DNA from: Solen grandis
Taxonomy: Eukaryota; Mollusca; Bivalvia; Adapedonta; Solenidae
NCBI GenBank assembly: GCA_021229015.1
Contig: CM037780.1
Coordinates: 70,193,656 to 70,257,655, forward strand
DNA length: 64,000 nucleotides
Direction: 5' to 3'
The notes below the pieces were generated by a model, which saw only the letters and a program-made list of their open reading frames with translations, was not told where the DNA came from and searched no databases. Positions 10,075-22,447 of the stretch are shown piece after piece; positions within the stretch are counted from its first letter, which is position 1; every line of letters starts with the position of its first letter. The position numbers and the translations under genes are program-made.

Positions 10075-10855
10075 AGACGACTTGTCAGTTACATTTCATT
10101 TTTTGTGGCTACTATGAAATAACAGTAGAATGAAAAACAATAATCTGTAATATTCTTTTCGTAAAATTTTGACTGAAAACAGAATCCTTGTTTAAACACT
10201 GTGTTTTGTGTATTTGGGAATGAAAGTGACAATGGAGATCCTCTAATGGTCCTGGTCTGACTGGAATGTTGCAGTTTGAACTAAAATGGGATTCAGAATC
10301 TTGATCAGCTGTAAAGTAATGTTTGAGGTTATAAATGCATTAAGTGATGGTAAGTTGAAGATATGATAATTTAATGTAAGCCAACATCATTTTGACACTT
10401 TTTAAAGATTGATCACTTCAGTCAGTCACTTCTTATACTTTGTATTTAATAGACACCTGTAACTCCTACCCCATATCTCAATAGTTCTCCATTAGTTTCA
10501 GAAGTCATCACATGTACTTTGTGACCCAGTGTTGCAGGTCTGCTGTCACCTGTCAGTCTTCCCTCTGGGAGTGACCAGGAAGTGTCAACAATTTCTTGTC
10601 ATGTTAATATCCTACAGGCATAAACCTGTGCATTGACAGGGTCAATCTAATAAGAAATTAATTTTAAATGAAGATTAACTCTATATAACTCCTCTTAAAC
10701 TTATTTGGAGAAATTCCATGTATAGTTGATAATTTTAATGAGTCAGAACACAGGTTTCCATATTGTATTTTTTGAGATTGAAAAGCAAAAAGATAAAATT
10801 CAGAACCGTAATATCCTTTTTTGTCATTATTTGTTTTCCCAAGCTGTTAAATAAA
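10075..10855 (+). other. FOCAD: FOCAD 3' untranslated region (probable)
   Basis: No splice or coding signal follows the stop. The first clear AATAAA is at 10850-10855, just before an A-family fragment begins, and could be the poly(A) signal. The end point is a guess. Confidence 0.4.
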
Positions 10856-10862
10856 GAAAAAT

Positions 10863-11160
10863 AAGGGGGCCATGATGGTCCCGAGATAGCTCACCAGATA
10901 AAAATGGTGCCTCAAAACTTGGTAGTGGTCTTCTAGATGATGCTACACACCAAATATCTAAACTCCAGGCCTTGCAGGTTTCTGACAAGAAGGTTTATGG
11001 AAATCTATGTAAAATCCTGTGACCACTAGGATGGGGCCAATTTTTGTCCTGGGGTCATGACTTAATTGAACAAATTTGGTAGAGGTCTATTAAATGATAC
11101 TACACATCAAATATCTAAGCTTGTAGGCCTTGCAGTTTTAAAAAAAAAGACTTTTAAAGG
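10863..11160 (+). mobile_element. A-family element, degraded and 3' truncated (A2)
   Basis: Starts AGGGGGCCATGATGGTCCCG with 'tagctcacc' in place of the usual subterminal repeat, and continues with family core phrases (ATGATGCTACACACCAAATA, 'gaccactagga'). The 3' hairpin is absent. Confidence 0.6.
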
Positions 11161-11780
11161 TGGCATTTTCGTGTCATAAGCTGTAAGGATCACTTTTCCG
11201 TCACCTGTCTTTCCGTCCGTTTGTCTTTTACACATTTTCCATCACACTTCTTTATTCCGCAATACTCCTGCTGTAATCATGCTTTTGAAATTTCATTTAT
11301 GGACAAAGCTTGACATGGGGAATTGTGTTTTCAATAAAGTTTGCAGAAAAGTGTTTCTCATTTCTTTACTTTAAATGGCAGATTTATGAAATTGCACTAC
11401 AATGTAAGTCAACATATTGTCAATTCCTTGCGCTAAATATAGATTTGTACCCATTGTGGAATAAAATCTTGTTTCCTTAGAAACATCATGGTCATTTCCG
11501 GCCCAAATTGTGATCATTTAATGGAAATGGTTTAAGTTATAACATCTCAAATGTACAATTTTTACCATGATTATTTAAAATTACATTTACATATTGCGTA
11601 AGCATTTGCAATGTTGTTCATGGCATTATTATGATTTATGACTTCAGAAATATAAACAACGCAAAATTGGCTGACAGATTAAAAAATGAGTGTTGAGCAA
11701 AAACAGACATTAAATTTTGTGTTCAGAATGAAATTTTCAAGACTTAAAACTATTGAATATATATATTTTTATGTAATGCA
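11161..11780. other. Repeat-derived intergenic sequence
   Basis: A 'cacttttccgtcacctgtctttccgtccgt' -type tail at 11187-11222 suggests the 3' part of another reverse-orientation tandem-core element. The rest is unremarkable. Confidence 0.35.
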
Positions 11781-12127
11781 TTTGGTTGTAACTGAAGTGA
11801 GAAAACAGCAATCTACAACTGGTACAAGCAGTTTGAGAAGGACAGGGAAAAATATTGGTGATGCCGAGAGATCCAATCATGCTGACATCAAAGAGTTGCT
11901 TGATAACGCTCCATCTAATTGGTCAGTAATGACACAGACAGCTTTAAATCAGTTGTGTTCAACTTGGTCACCCGTTACAGTTCGACCTATCCCATTGCTT
12001 TTGAGTTCTTCTTGAGTCATCAAGAGTTAGCTTTGAAGGACACAAATTATGAAGACATTGACAAATTTATTTTATGCGACTGTGCTGGTCACCATGCATC
12101 CGGAAAAAAGAGATTGGCAAATTTATA
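11781..12127 (+). pseudogene. Unrecognised coding-like stretch with one frameshift
   Basis: One frame reads QQSTTGTSSLRRTGKNIGDA and ERSNHADIKELLDNAPSNW. From about 11915 the sense continues in another frame with RYSSTYPIAFEFFLSHQELA and DTNYEDIDKFILCDCAGHHA, then a stop at 12125. The composition is unlike the surrounding repeats and looks protein-like. I do not recognise a family, and no convincing splice sites frame it. It could be a decayed exon, a transposon fragment, or chance. Confidence 0.3.
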
Positions 12128-13129
12128 ATTTGCAATGTAGATTTGCAGATAGTGTTACTGTGAGAAAGTGTATCTTGTTCTGAGGAGAGAACTTGAATAG
12201 GATTTAGCTGTGTTCTTCATGCACTGTGAATGTATATGAACACTGATGTCATTTTGTGCTGGTCCGGGATTAGTTAGATGATGTAACTATTGTTACAACT
12301 GGATGGGGTATATGCAAACGATTCATTTGAAGTTTTGTAATTAAGCTGCTTTAGTGTCAAATTTTACTGAATTTTCAGAAATAACATTTGTGCAATAAGG
12401 CACTGATCAGTGACTTTGTGAATATTCCTTGTACCATACTTGCTAAGATGAAGTTGATCCTTCAGAAATAAGCTACCACAGGGTTGGCTAGTTTCCTTAT
12501 ATACTCTTTATAGAAAGTTAAAAAAAATCGTCTCCGAAACAAATTATTATTTGGCACAAAGGGTCACCTTATATTAGTCTATCATATTTGCTAAAATGAA
12601 GTTGATCCAGAACTCTGGTTGCCATGGCAACCAACATCATTACTTTATTAAAAAAAAACTTTATTAGAAGTTGTCAGAAGACTACAAAGCTCGCATTAAG
12701 CAGACCTTGCACTGTCAAGTTTCATGGAAACCAAGGTTTCAAATACAGAATAGAACTTCTTCAAGTGATCCACACATTGCACACTGATAATGCTTTTATA
12801 ATTTAAGAAGAACAAAAATAGCATAGTGCATTGAAGCAATTACTCTCTTTTTTTTTAACAAATTATATACATGTACATGTCTTAGTATTTGTTTATCATT
12901 GAGTTTGGATGAACTGATGATTAATGGTTGATAGGAAACTGGTACATGTAGTATATAGGAGTATATTATTAACACTTTTGAAACTTAGAAAAGCAACATC
13001 TGCATTACATGTAGCAATTTCACCTTTTGTCAGTATATTTTCTAATCTATTCAACATTACTTGTGCATTTAAAATGGTTGTTCAAAATTTTATGAACATG
13101 TTTCAAAGTCAAACCCATATGAGTTCCTG
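12128..13129. other. Intergenic sequence with a dispersed repeat at 12425-12680
   Basis: The phrases 'cttgctaagatgaagttgatcc' and 'ggttgccatggcaacc' at 12440-12635 recur in altered form at 16560-16640 (ATTGCTAAAATGAAGTTGAT), so a low-copy dispersed repeat is present. No gene is visible. Confidence 0.4.
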
Positions 13130-13330
13130 AAAGGTTCAAAGAGCAGTGAAGATCGGAGGAAGGACACAGGCAACTTTGAAACATTTGATAAAATTACTTT
13201 CATATAATGTTCTTTGGAGCATGTGTCACCTGCTGAAGTGTGATGGACAGACAGACAGATGGATGGGCAGACGATAGAAAAATGATCCCTATATGTCACC
13301 ACTGCTTACTGCTGGTGACACAGAAATATG
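13130..13330 (+). mobile_element. F-family element, 5' degraded
   Basis: Contains TGTTCTTTGGAGCATGTGTC and 'acctgctgaagtgtgatgg', and ends 'tgtcaccactgcttactgctggtgacaca', the same order as the better copy at 50696-51003. The inverted pair TGTCACCTGC / GCTGGTGACA marks the subterminal repeats. Confidence 0.5.
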
Positions 13331-13811
13331 TTAACATGTGACCTTCACCCTTGAGGTATTTACACCAAAATCAGAAGGAGTCTTCTAATAGTTATAAGCA
13401 ACAATGTATTAAGTTTGAGACTTATGGGTCAAATAGAACTTGAGTTATTAGACAAGGTTTGGTCTACCGACAGACCAATCTACTGACATGTACAAAGCAA
13501 TATGACGCCTCTTCAAAGAAGAGGGGCATAAAAATAATACATATATACTTAAGACCTGAAACACTACATGTTCAAAGGAGTATTTTCTGATGTGAACAAT
13601 ATCTTCAATATCTTCTCCCATCAAAATGATTTCCAGACTTCACTCAAATGGCAAAATAGATTGTTTTCCATATTTTTAAATCAGGTATGTATCTTTACAA
13701 TTGAAGTCCACAATTTTTATCTGATTCTTTTGAAACATGCACAGATTATTTGTCTCCTGAAGGGCTTGAACGTTATTTAAAATGGATTTAATTTGATTAT
13801 TAAGAAAGAAG
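13331..13811. other. Intergenic, with a 3'-end fragment of a tandem-core repeat
   Basis: CCTCTTCAAAGAAGAGGGGC followed by ATAAAAAT at 13508-13535 has the hairpin-plus-A-run form of other 3' ends in the window, for example at 58215-58255. The remainder shows nothing. Confidence 0.4.
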
Positions 13812-15255
13812 CTTTTTTATGCCCCCGAAGGTGGCCTTATTGTAATTAAACCGTCTGTCCGGATTTCGTTTCCGTTCCATAACTCTGACATTCCTGGATG
13901 GATTTTGAAATACATGGCAGAAATGTTCACCATCATGAGATGATGTGTCGCGCACAATCCCAAGGTTTGTAGTTCAAGGTCAAGGTCACACATAGAGTTC
14001 AAAGGTCAAAAATGGGATATATTTTTCGTTTCCACTCCATAACTGTGATATTATTTGATGGATTTTAAAATTACTTGGCAGAAATGTTCACAATCATGAG
14101 ATGAATGTGTCCTGCGCATCCCCAGATCTGTAGCTTCAAGGTCAAGGTCACACTTAGAGTTCAAAGGTCAAAAATGGGGTCTATTTTTCATTTGCACTCC
14201 AAAACTCTGACATTCCTTGATGTATTTTGAAATTTCTCAGCAGAAATGTTCACCATCATGAGACGATGTATCGCCAAAAACCCCAGGTTTGTGGCATCAA
14301 GGTCAAGGTCACACTAAGAGTTTGAAGGTCAAAAATGGGGTATATTTTTCGTTTCTGCTCCATTTCTCTGACATTCCTTGATGGATTTTGAAAATACATG
14401 GCAGAAATTTCCCCATCATGAGACTATGTGTCGTGTCCACTGATCTGTACCTCCAAGGCCAGGATCACACTTACAGTTCAAAGTTCAAAAATGGTGTCTT
14501 TTTTGTATCTGCTGTATAACTGTATGACATTCCTTGATGAATTTTAAAAGTACTTGGCAGAAATGCTTACCATCATAAGGCAGTGTTTTGCGCATTCTCC
14601 AGGTCTGTAGCTCCAAGGACAAGGTCAAATTAAGAGTTCAAAGTTCAGAAATGGGTCTTTTTTTGTCTGTTCTATCACTCTGACATTCCTTGATGGCTTT
14701 TTAAATTACAGTAAAAAATGTTCACTGTTATGAAGCAGTATGTCATGCAATCCCTGCAGAACTGTAGCTCCAAGGTCAAGGTCACACTTAGAGTTCAAAG
14801 GGTTTGTTTTTTGTGTCGGCTCCATATCTTTGTCTCTCCTCAATAGATTTTTTTGCGTAAATGTGCACCTAACTGATACAATGTCTTGTGTACAGTACTC
14901 GGGTTCATAGCTGAAATGTCATGGTCACACTAAGAGGTCAAGTATCATAAGCCCTGATTGTGCATTGGTTTGCCCTTCGTCCGCCTGTCCAGAAATTGGG
15001 ATGCTGTGATTACTTAAAAACCAGATTAATTAATGCACCTCACTTTGATATTTTTCTTGGATAAAAATACTGGTTGCTATGGTAATGGAAATCTTCAAAA
15101 TATGCACAATCAGTAGGGGACTTTCGGTTCAATTATGCATACGATTCTAGCTATTGTGTATTTCGTACATGCATAATGCTGTAGTGTTTTTACTGTTAAA
15201 AATGTCAGGGGAAAGTAAAAAAAAATGCCATGAATATGCACTTCGGGGGCATTCA
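13812..15255 (-). mobile_element. Element with ATGCCCCCGAA inverted ends and ~160-bp tandem core
   Basis: TTTTTATGCCCCCGAAGGTGG opens the left side, and CACTTCGGGGGCATTCATCA closes the right side as its inverse. Between them a unit of about 155-162 bases (with 'cattccttgatggattttgaaa', 'gcagaaatgttcaccatcatga' and TCAAGGTCAAGGTCACAC) repeats about six times, at 13973, 14135, 14296, 14452, 14611 and 14768. It follows the same general plan as family A but has different ends. Confidence 0.7.
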
Positions 15256-15311
15256 TCACATCCTGTGCCATATTTTGTTAGATAAACCTTGATAAAATGA
15301 TAAAGTCCAAA

Positions 15312-15706
15312 TTTTTAGCTCACCATGAGAGTACAAACTTGGATGACATATTTTGATTGGTTGTATGGTGTTTAACACTGTTCTAACTGTATTTCAGTTA
15401 TTTTACATCAATAGTTAACACATTCATGTTTCCTAGGCGAACTACCAGTACTAGAGCTAGGAAACTGTTGGTATGTGAGAAAGGAGGCTTTAAGATTGAA
15501 ATTCACAGATTTAAGGTGTAAATGCTATAAAAATGGACATGATCCAATTATAAATGTGTATGAAAGAAACCATTTAAAGTTGAAATTTACAATTTCATGT
15601 TGACACAATAAAGTCCACATTCCTGGTTTTATTCTTCTGATTTAGTGCAGATTATGTATAGTCAGTAGAGCGATTCATGCCCTTATGGACCTCTTGTTCT
15701 ACCAGT
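15312..15706 (-). mobile_element. A-family element, strongly shortened (A3)
   Basis: On the - strand it begins AACAAGAGGTCCATAAGGGC at the right edge and ends at the left with CATGGTGAGCTAAAAA. The tandem core is absent. Confidence 0.5.
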
Positions 15707-15831
15707 TCTACCTCTCCAATTGACATACCCCAAAAAGTTTCTGAAATAAACTTCTTTTCCTAGAGTTCAAAAGTTGATTTACCAACTGAACTTTTTTGTC
15801 TTCACTGTCAAATTCTGAATGTTGGACAGTT

Positions 15832-15880
15832 TGTGTGTGTGTGTGTATACATGTTTACACACATGCACACACACACACAT
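15832..15880. repeat. Inverted (GT)n / (AC)n microsatellite
   Basis: A (TG) run, TATACATGTTTACACACATG, then an (AC) run. The two runs are complementary and can fold into one hairpin. Confidence 0.8.
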
Positions 15881-16871
15881 TAAAAAATTGAAGAAACTGC
15901 CCAAACCATAATTGTTCAATCTTATATATTTCATTTTCACATTTACAATGATCCAAGTCACAAGGTAAAATATTTGGAATTTGGAAAATGCCAATCATTT
16001 CCACAAGCTAGTGCAAACAATGTTTTGTTTTATTTGCAAATATTAGGGGCCATAACTTTTAAATAATTATGGATTTTGCTAAAAATCGAATGTGACCTAT
16101 ATTCTGTAAGGATAAAAATATGGATTAAACAGTTTTCTAATATGTCAACCTGTTCAGGAATTATCGTGCAGACAAGGTGTTTTTTTGCAGATTCTAAGCT
16201 GAAAAGAGGCCAGTATAACAGAGTTTGCCCAATGTCGAATTTAACCTTTTTTTTTTTTTTTTAAAATATGTACCAAAAATTGTCAACCTGTTTGGAGACA
16301 AGTGTTTTTTGCTAATTCTAGTTGAAAATTTACAGATTTCGCTCAGAAATAATCTTGACCTTCATTTTATTGGGATAAACGTTAACAAAAATTCATGCAA
16401 TTGTCCACTCCTTCCAGTGTTATCCAGTGGAAACTAGAGTTTGATGCCACCCACCCCCACCAAACTACATACCCCAAATAGCTCTCTGAGGACTTCGTCT
16501 TGGCGAGCTAAAGGTTGTTTCCTCTGAAACCAATGTTCAGAATTCAATTTCCTTTGGCAAAAATGGTCATCTCATAGTCATCTACCATAATTGCTAAAAT
16601 GAAGTTGATCCCTTGAAGAATGAATCCCCCAGGAGATCAGCTAGTTTTGTTAACACTCTTTAAAATATTTATTATATCTCACTTCAAGTTGTTTTTTATA
16701 TGGTAGATGAAAATATGGGAATTGTTTCAAAGTGTTTGATTTGAATCATCTATTTTGGGGTGTTTTTTTTTTAAATGAATCAATTGTAAATTATAGTAAG
16801 TAGCAATGTTTGAGATTTAACAGGGGTGAAAGATACAAAATATTTAATATATAGATTGCTCTGTTAACTTA
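15881..16871. other. Intergenic repeat debris
   Basis: T-rich tracts at 16247-16262 and 16758-16771, and a second copy of the 12.4-kb dispersed repeat near 16560-16640. No coding signal. Confidence 0.4.
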
Positions 16872-17665
16872 TCAAGAGGTCCAATGACTAGAACTATCAC
16901 CGAAGTGATTAAAACCCCCACTAGCCTGTTATTTGTCAGTAACATATTAATGTTATTTACCAGCTGACATCCATCAAAGTATGTGGCAAAATTATGGTCT
17001 TTGCATGCAGAAAGAATTGTAATATTTGTCATTTTAAAGGTTGTTTATAATTCTATGAAATGAACATAATAAGGATCTTTAATTTATTTTAAGATGATTG
17101 GAAGAAAACAAGCAACTATCAATACATAATGAGAAAAAATCATCCATAAACAAGCATATTGGCAGTGATTTTCTATTGTTGACCAATAAGTTTAACCTTG
17201 ACCTCTGAGCTAGAAAATCGATTCTTTCACAGACAATCAGTCTTAATATGGTAATCATTTGTACCAAACTATTTGGAAATCCAGTGATCCAATATCAGGA
17301 CAAGCATATTGGCATTCATTTTTATTGTTGGCCTCTAAGTATGACCTTGATCTTTGAGTTAAATGTGAACATTGTGCCAAACATTGGAAATCCAGCGAGG
17401 CATTGTTAAATTACAGCCCAAACAGGCATATTGGTGTTGATTTTCTATTGTTGACCTCTAAGTATGACCTTGACCTTTGAGCAAGCAATCTGATTTGTTC
17501 ACGCGACACTTTGTCTTAACATGGTGTATATTTGTGCCAAACCATTTGGAAATCCACCAATTGTGAAGTTAGAGCTTGGAAAAAATAATCCGTGACAGAC
17601 CAACCAATGGACAAAGTGATTCCACTATGGTAGTGGGGGTAGTAAAAATTCTAATAGTGTTTACA
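16872..17665. mobile_element. Element with ACCCCCACTA inverted ends and tandem core
   Basis: Left end CTAGAACTATCACCGAAGTG and AAAACCCCCACTAG; right end CACTATGGTAGTGGGGGTAG. The core repeats a block of about 150 bases three times ('gacctctaagtatgaccttgacctttgag..', 'ttggaaatccag', 'gcatattgg'). A fragment of the same family's right end lies at 53500-53595. Confidence 0.65.
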
Positions 17666-18169
17666 TTTTTAGGTTTTTATGTATGTAGGTAAAACAAACC
17701 CCATTATTTGTGTACATGTTTATTTACACTTTACAAGTACATGAGATTTGATTTTTATAACAAATGTAATAAAAATAATAATCATTTGGGCTAATGTTCA
17801 TGATAATCAATTTCACTGTAAGTGGAAAATAAGAGATTACTGCTGACTTCTAGTTATGTGAAAACAATATAACTTATCTTTACTGCATATAACTCATCTT
17901 TATTGTGTGAAAAAACTGGACAATATTTCATCTTTTAAGATTGCTATGAACAGTCTTATGTTTTCACTGCTATAATCTGGCATCAAGTGGTCACTATGGT
18001 GATGTTTCATGTACATGTATATCATTCAGAGAGAACCTGCACTAACACAATTACACCTCTCCTACGCTCCCTTGTATGGCTAAATATTTAACAAATCAAA
18101 ACAAGACCAAAGCCAAAATTTTATAAGTTATATTCAACTTACTTTGTGCTACATCTGAATTTAAAAGAA
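17666..18169. other. No recognised feature
   Basis: AT-rich sequence without repeat ends or coding potential. Confidence 0.4.
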
Positions 18170-19369
18170 ACAAAAGGGTCAAGATGGCCCTGAAATCACT
18201 CACCTGAGAGGTATGTTGCCTTCATTGCCTATTAAAGCAAAGTCATACTGATGCAAAAGTACAAAAAAAATCATCTAAATTCCAGAATCATCTAAATTCC
18301 ACACAAAAACTGTACCTGTTGTCCAAATTTTTAAGGTCATACGGGTAGCCCAAGATAAGTTTATATAAAACCAGGTGATCCCTGGGGAAGGGCCATTTAT
18401 TACCCCAGGGCCATGATTTTAACAAATTTACCATAATAGAGGTTCACTAGGTCATGTTACAATACATTAAACATCTAAACTCCAGGCCTGGTAGATTAGA
18501 TTATTACTAAATCTATGTAAAACCAAGTGACTTCTGGGGAAAACAAAAATGTGATTCCAGGGTCATAATTTAAAGAAACATGGTAGATGTCCACGAGGTC
18601 ATGCTATAAACCAAATACCTGAACTCTAGGCCTTGTGGTTTCTGACATATGGATTTTTCTAATTTTTCCAATATAAGTCTATGTAAAATCAGGTGACCCT
18701 GGAGCAGGACCAATTTTGACCCTAGGGCCATCAGTGTTCTGCCAAGGCTACAGTATCATGTTTTTCTTGCATAGAATTTTAAGTTCACACAAATACAATC
18801 CCAGTGTGACTGTCGCTTACAAATGATAGTGTGGATAAATCAGTAAGTTGCAGATTCATCCCCAGCATTTGGACGCAACACACTAATTATTACAGAGCAA
18901 TGAACATTAACAAAAGCTGACCAGTACACAGAAACACGTATGATGTAACTTGGCAACATTCTAGAATACACAATATCATTGGTTAATCATCTGTATTGTT
19001 GCAAAATGGTCTTAATTTCACAGAAAAAGAAACAACCAAAGCAGTTCTGAGTTTCTATTTAAAGATAACTGAAATCAGCCCAGAAAAGTCGAATCAGATT
19101 GCTGACCCCACTGCATCGGTACCATCTACAGGTGACAAAAGTCCTGAAAAATATCTCTCATCATTAAAATAACAGACCGTTGCTACTTTTTCAACCAATC
19201 AAATCAATTAGAACAATTTTGAAAGAGGGCCTCATGAGGGTAAATCCTGTGAATGATTGGTTTAGGAGATGTTTTGAGGAAACTGTTGACAACAGATGCA
19301 CACATGCACGGACACAGGGCAATCCTTAAAGAGCTCACCACGAGCAAGTTGTGCTCAGGTGAGCTTAAA
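18170..19369 (+). mobile_element. A-family element (A4)
   Basis: Starts AACAAAAGGGTCAAGATGGC with 'actcacctgag', and ends GAGCTCACCACGAGCAAGTT, GTGCTCAGGTGAGCTTAAAC, keeping the 3' hairpin. The core is of the 165-base type ('aaaccaggtgacc', 'ccaggcctgg', 'atgctacatacc' variants) but old and irregular, with about three units. Confidence 0.75.
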
Positions 19370-20361
19370 CAACTGTTTATCAATCATAGGGTTTTAATCA
19401 ATACAATAAATTAATATCATTATACTGTTGCACACTTTAAACAAGTACTATGTCTATGAAAGTTAGTCATTTGACTGGTTTAATTTTTTTTGTAAAGCTT
19501 GTCTTGATTGGTTGAGCTTTTTTAAAGAGTGAATAGAGAATCCAATATCATTTTGAAAAGAAATAAAAAATCCAGTTATTACTGATATTTAAAAAAAACA
19601 AAAAACTTTCAAATATCTGGACTTTAAAATAACAATCTAAACATTATCATGAAATGAATTTTGTATTACTATGGTTTACATACACTATATGTCATCTCTT
19701 GATTAACTGGTGTAAAATAGAAAGTATTTTCTTTTTCCTAAACTTAAAAAGAGTACCAGTAAGACTTAAAAGTAAAATTGACATGACCAGTTTAATTTCC
19801 AACTTGTAAACACAAAATCAGACAATTCAAATGTTGACAATCATCAGCAATACATTCTATTCATACAAAAAACAACTAAATTTATTGTGTTAAAATGTCA
19901 AAACAATGAGTCCTACACTGCATTATCTGTGACTTAGAGTAGAGTTCACAGGGAAACCATGTGTATTATCATTACACAATCATCACCTATCTCCGACAAA
20001 ATCCTGAATGAAACAAAAATATTCAATCAAATGACAAATGAGAATATTTATTGATAAAACATCAATCCAATGTCTGATTTTTATTTGTTGATTACATGAG
20101 TTTTCCAAACTGTATAAACAACTTGCTTCCTGAAACCAAAACTCGTCAGTAGGCTATAAATCCTTCAATGACATACTTTGCGTATGATTCACAATTAAGC
20201 TGCAAGCAGTCAAGACTGAATGAAGAGAAACTACATCCTGTATGTGTGACAAGCAATCCAACACGTCCAGACACTCTGTTACATCAGAAGGTTTCATTTG
20301 TGACAACAGTTAGTGATGATGTAAACCAGTACCAGTGCAGGTGTAGGAGCATGGCCCAAGG
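19370..20361 (-). other. SERF 3' untranslated region / downstream sequence
   Basis: AT-rich sequence downstream of the SERF stop. AATAAA on the - strand occurs near 20047-20052 and at several places further left, so the transcript end cannot be fixed. Confidence 0.35.
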
Positions 20362-20440
20362 TTAGCTCTGGCCCCCGCCACTTGCCCCCTGGGCACCACC
20401 TTGTTTAGCCAGTTGCTTCTGTCGCATTATTTCTGCATCT
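20362..20440 (-). CDS. SERF2: SERF/4F5 family protein, exon 3 and stop
   Basis: On the - strand, after attgtttcag, the exon completes an arginine codon and encodes DAEIMRQKQLAKQGGAQGAS and GGGQS before TAA. D[AS]EIMxQKQ is the conserved end of the 4F5 (SERF) motif. The glycine/alanine/serine tail is longer and less charged than the lysine-rich tail of vertebrate SERF proteins. Confidence 0.87.
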
Positions 20441-20721
20441 CTGAAACAATAAGTAAATGCAGAAATAACAGCAGCTGACAAGTAAATTTTGCAGATGTTT
20501 ATTTTCCCCTTTTTGTTTTTTTGTAAATACCCACCTTTTCAAAAAGCACATCAGAAAATAGCTTTGGTACACATAAACAAGTTTTTCAAAGGGTAATGAG
20601 AACATTTTAGATGAAAACAGGACAGTTTATAACCGAAACAGCCACTATAACCGGGAGAAGACATTCTGATAGGAGTTTAAGCCTTGGAAAGCAACTATTT
20701 ATAGCAAGAGTCACTTAATGG

Positions 20722-20890
20722 TTGGTTCATTCGTTTGGTTTAATGTCCCACTGACAGTATTTCAGTCAGAGAGTATGTCACTTTGTGACAAATATATTGC
20801 TGCCACACGACAGTATCACTCCCTAGATGTTTGTCATGAAACCACACCCAGTCACATTATCCTGACACTGGGCAACCACAACAACATCGT
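20722..20890 (-). mobile_element. SINE tail fragment
   Basis: On the + strand, TTTAATGTCCCACTGACAGT followed by 'atttcagtcagagagtatg' and 'cccagtcacattatcctgacactgggca' align with the tail half of the SINE at 50288-50590. The tRNA-like head is missing. It lies in SERF intron 2. Confidence 0.6.
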
Positions 20891-21041
20891 CTAATTTGAA
20901 TCCAACAGGAGGACAGTTATATATGGCATGCATATGGAAAGACTATGTATGCTTTTCTAGAGCTATCATATATGACAAACTGTAGGGGACTATTAAACAT
21001 TTGACTTTTAAAAGCAGCTTCTTCTTGCAATTATTTATTAC

Positions 21042-21165
21042 CTGTGTCGCCTCTCTTCCAGCGTCATTCCTTTATTGGCTCCCTTTTCTGAAGATGTCTT
21101 ACTTTTTTGTTGTTCCTTTTGTTTCTTCATTGCCTTTTCTCTGGATTTTTCTCGCTGGTTTCCAC
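21042..21165 (-). CDS. SERF2: SERF/4F5 family protein, exon 2
   Basis: SERF proteins (C. elegans MOAG-4, human SERF1/2) are small, highly charged, largely disordered proteins that bind early amyloid intermediates and RNA and speed aggregation of amyloid proteins. This exon, between acceptor ..gttcaag and donor CACAG|gtaata, encodes GNQREKSREKAMKKQKEQQK, SKTSSEKGANKG and MTLEERRHR. GNQRE at the start is the family signature, and the next 20 residues are mostly Lys/Glu/Gln. It joins in frame to exon 3 (AG|A) and, on the other side, to a tiny exon 1 at 38852-38858 that supplies MT and the first base of Arg. The whole product has 69 residues, close to the usual 59-110. Confidence 0.9.
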
Positions 21166-21261
21166 CTTGAACATTAAGGCAATATTTAGTTAAAACTTTT
21201 TTTTAAGTTTAAACATTCATTTTAAACTAATTAATTTTACGTTGATTGGGAAACAAGTTCT

Positions 21262-21407
21262 TATACCAATCCCTCTCGACGGTTCCTTGGTAGGACCAGT
21301 ACTTTGCAACTGGGAAGGTCATGAAGAATTCTTGCCTCCAGCAGGGTTCAAATCCACAACCTTCGGATCCGTAATATTATACATTACCACTGGACCATGG
21401 CGGCCTT
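21262..21407 (-). mobile_element. tRNA-like SINE head
   Basis: On the - strand there is CATGGTCCAGTGGTAATGTA as an A-box-like block and GTGGATTTGAACCCTG as the B-box region. The acceptor stem is not paired. It lies in SERF intron 1. Confidence 0.55.
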
Positions 21408-22447
21408 TATATTTATCTACTTTCATTACAGGTCTATACACAGATATCTGACTCCTTGACCATTAAACATCATGTTTCTGCCTTTAGAGGTATTCAGAAA
21501 ATTACGTATTTCTTTCTTAAACTTACAGCAGTCATTCAAAAGTGTTTGTCTATTTGACTTGACATATTTTCTATGAAATTTCATCAGTAGTAGGCTAGAA
21601 TGTCCAGTGATACTTATGCAGTAATGCATGCAAGAGAAGTCTGGAATATTTGTTGATTGTATCAGCAACATGGCAATGAAGTTATTAATCATTCCAAACA
21701 TCATAAATTGGAATTTGGATGAAACCAGAGAATCACATGCGGATGCCAATTAATGCTTATCTGTTTGGGTTTTTGCTTAAGAGGGGGACATATTTTGACA
21801 CGAGAGTTATGGCCCTTAAATGGGAATGTAGCTCTTATGATAGTGAACAAGTACGTGAAGTTTAATGACAGAAGCTTTAATAGTTCAGAAGTCGGACATT
21901 ATTAAACCCGTCGGTCCCATGGACCTGACCGATAAATTTTTATCCAGTCTGACAAAAAGCCTAGGGGAATCAGTCCATCTGTCCAAATATTTTTAACAGC
22001 TATGGGAGTAAATTGTGCTCATGAATCAAAAAAGAACACTTGTGATTAACATTTTCTGCAATTTACCAGCTATTTTAACAAAAACATCAATAAAAGTCTT
22101 GGAAATGCAATGCAGTACAAAGAGGCCATCATTTTGCAATTACTTTCTTTTTAATTTGCTCTGAAAGTCTGTGAAGTTGTAAAAGATGCATTCCTAGAAA
22201 CAGTGCTTACCTCTTTTGTTTATTGTTATCAAGTCTTATTCAATTATCATATTAAAATTTTAATACAGCTGGATTTTACATTGCAATAATGCCTAAACTC
22301 AAACAGTAAAGTTATTGAAGACCCCTTTGAATTACACGAAAATTAAACTGTCTAGAACAGAATGTCAATTAACATATTTTGATAAGAATTAAGGAATTTT
22401 ACTTTTAACAGCAAATTTTCAATTTAAAATGTGTGGAAGGATATAGA
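21408..22447. other. SERF intron 1, no clear feature
   Basis: No repeat ends or coding frames were found. A short GTCGGTCCCATGGACCTGAC inverted motif occurs at 21910-21930. Confidence 0.4.
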
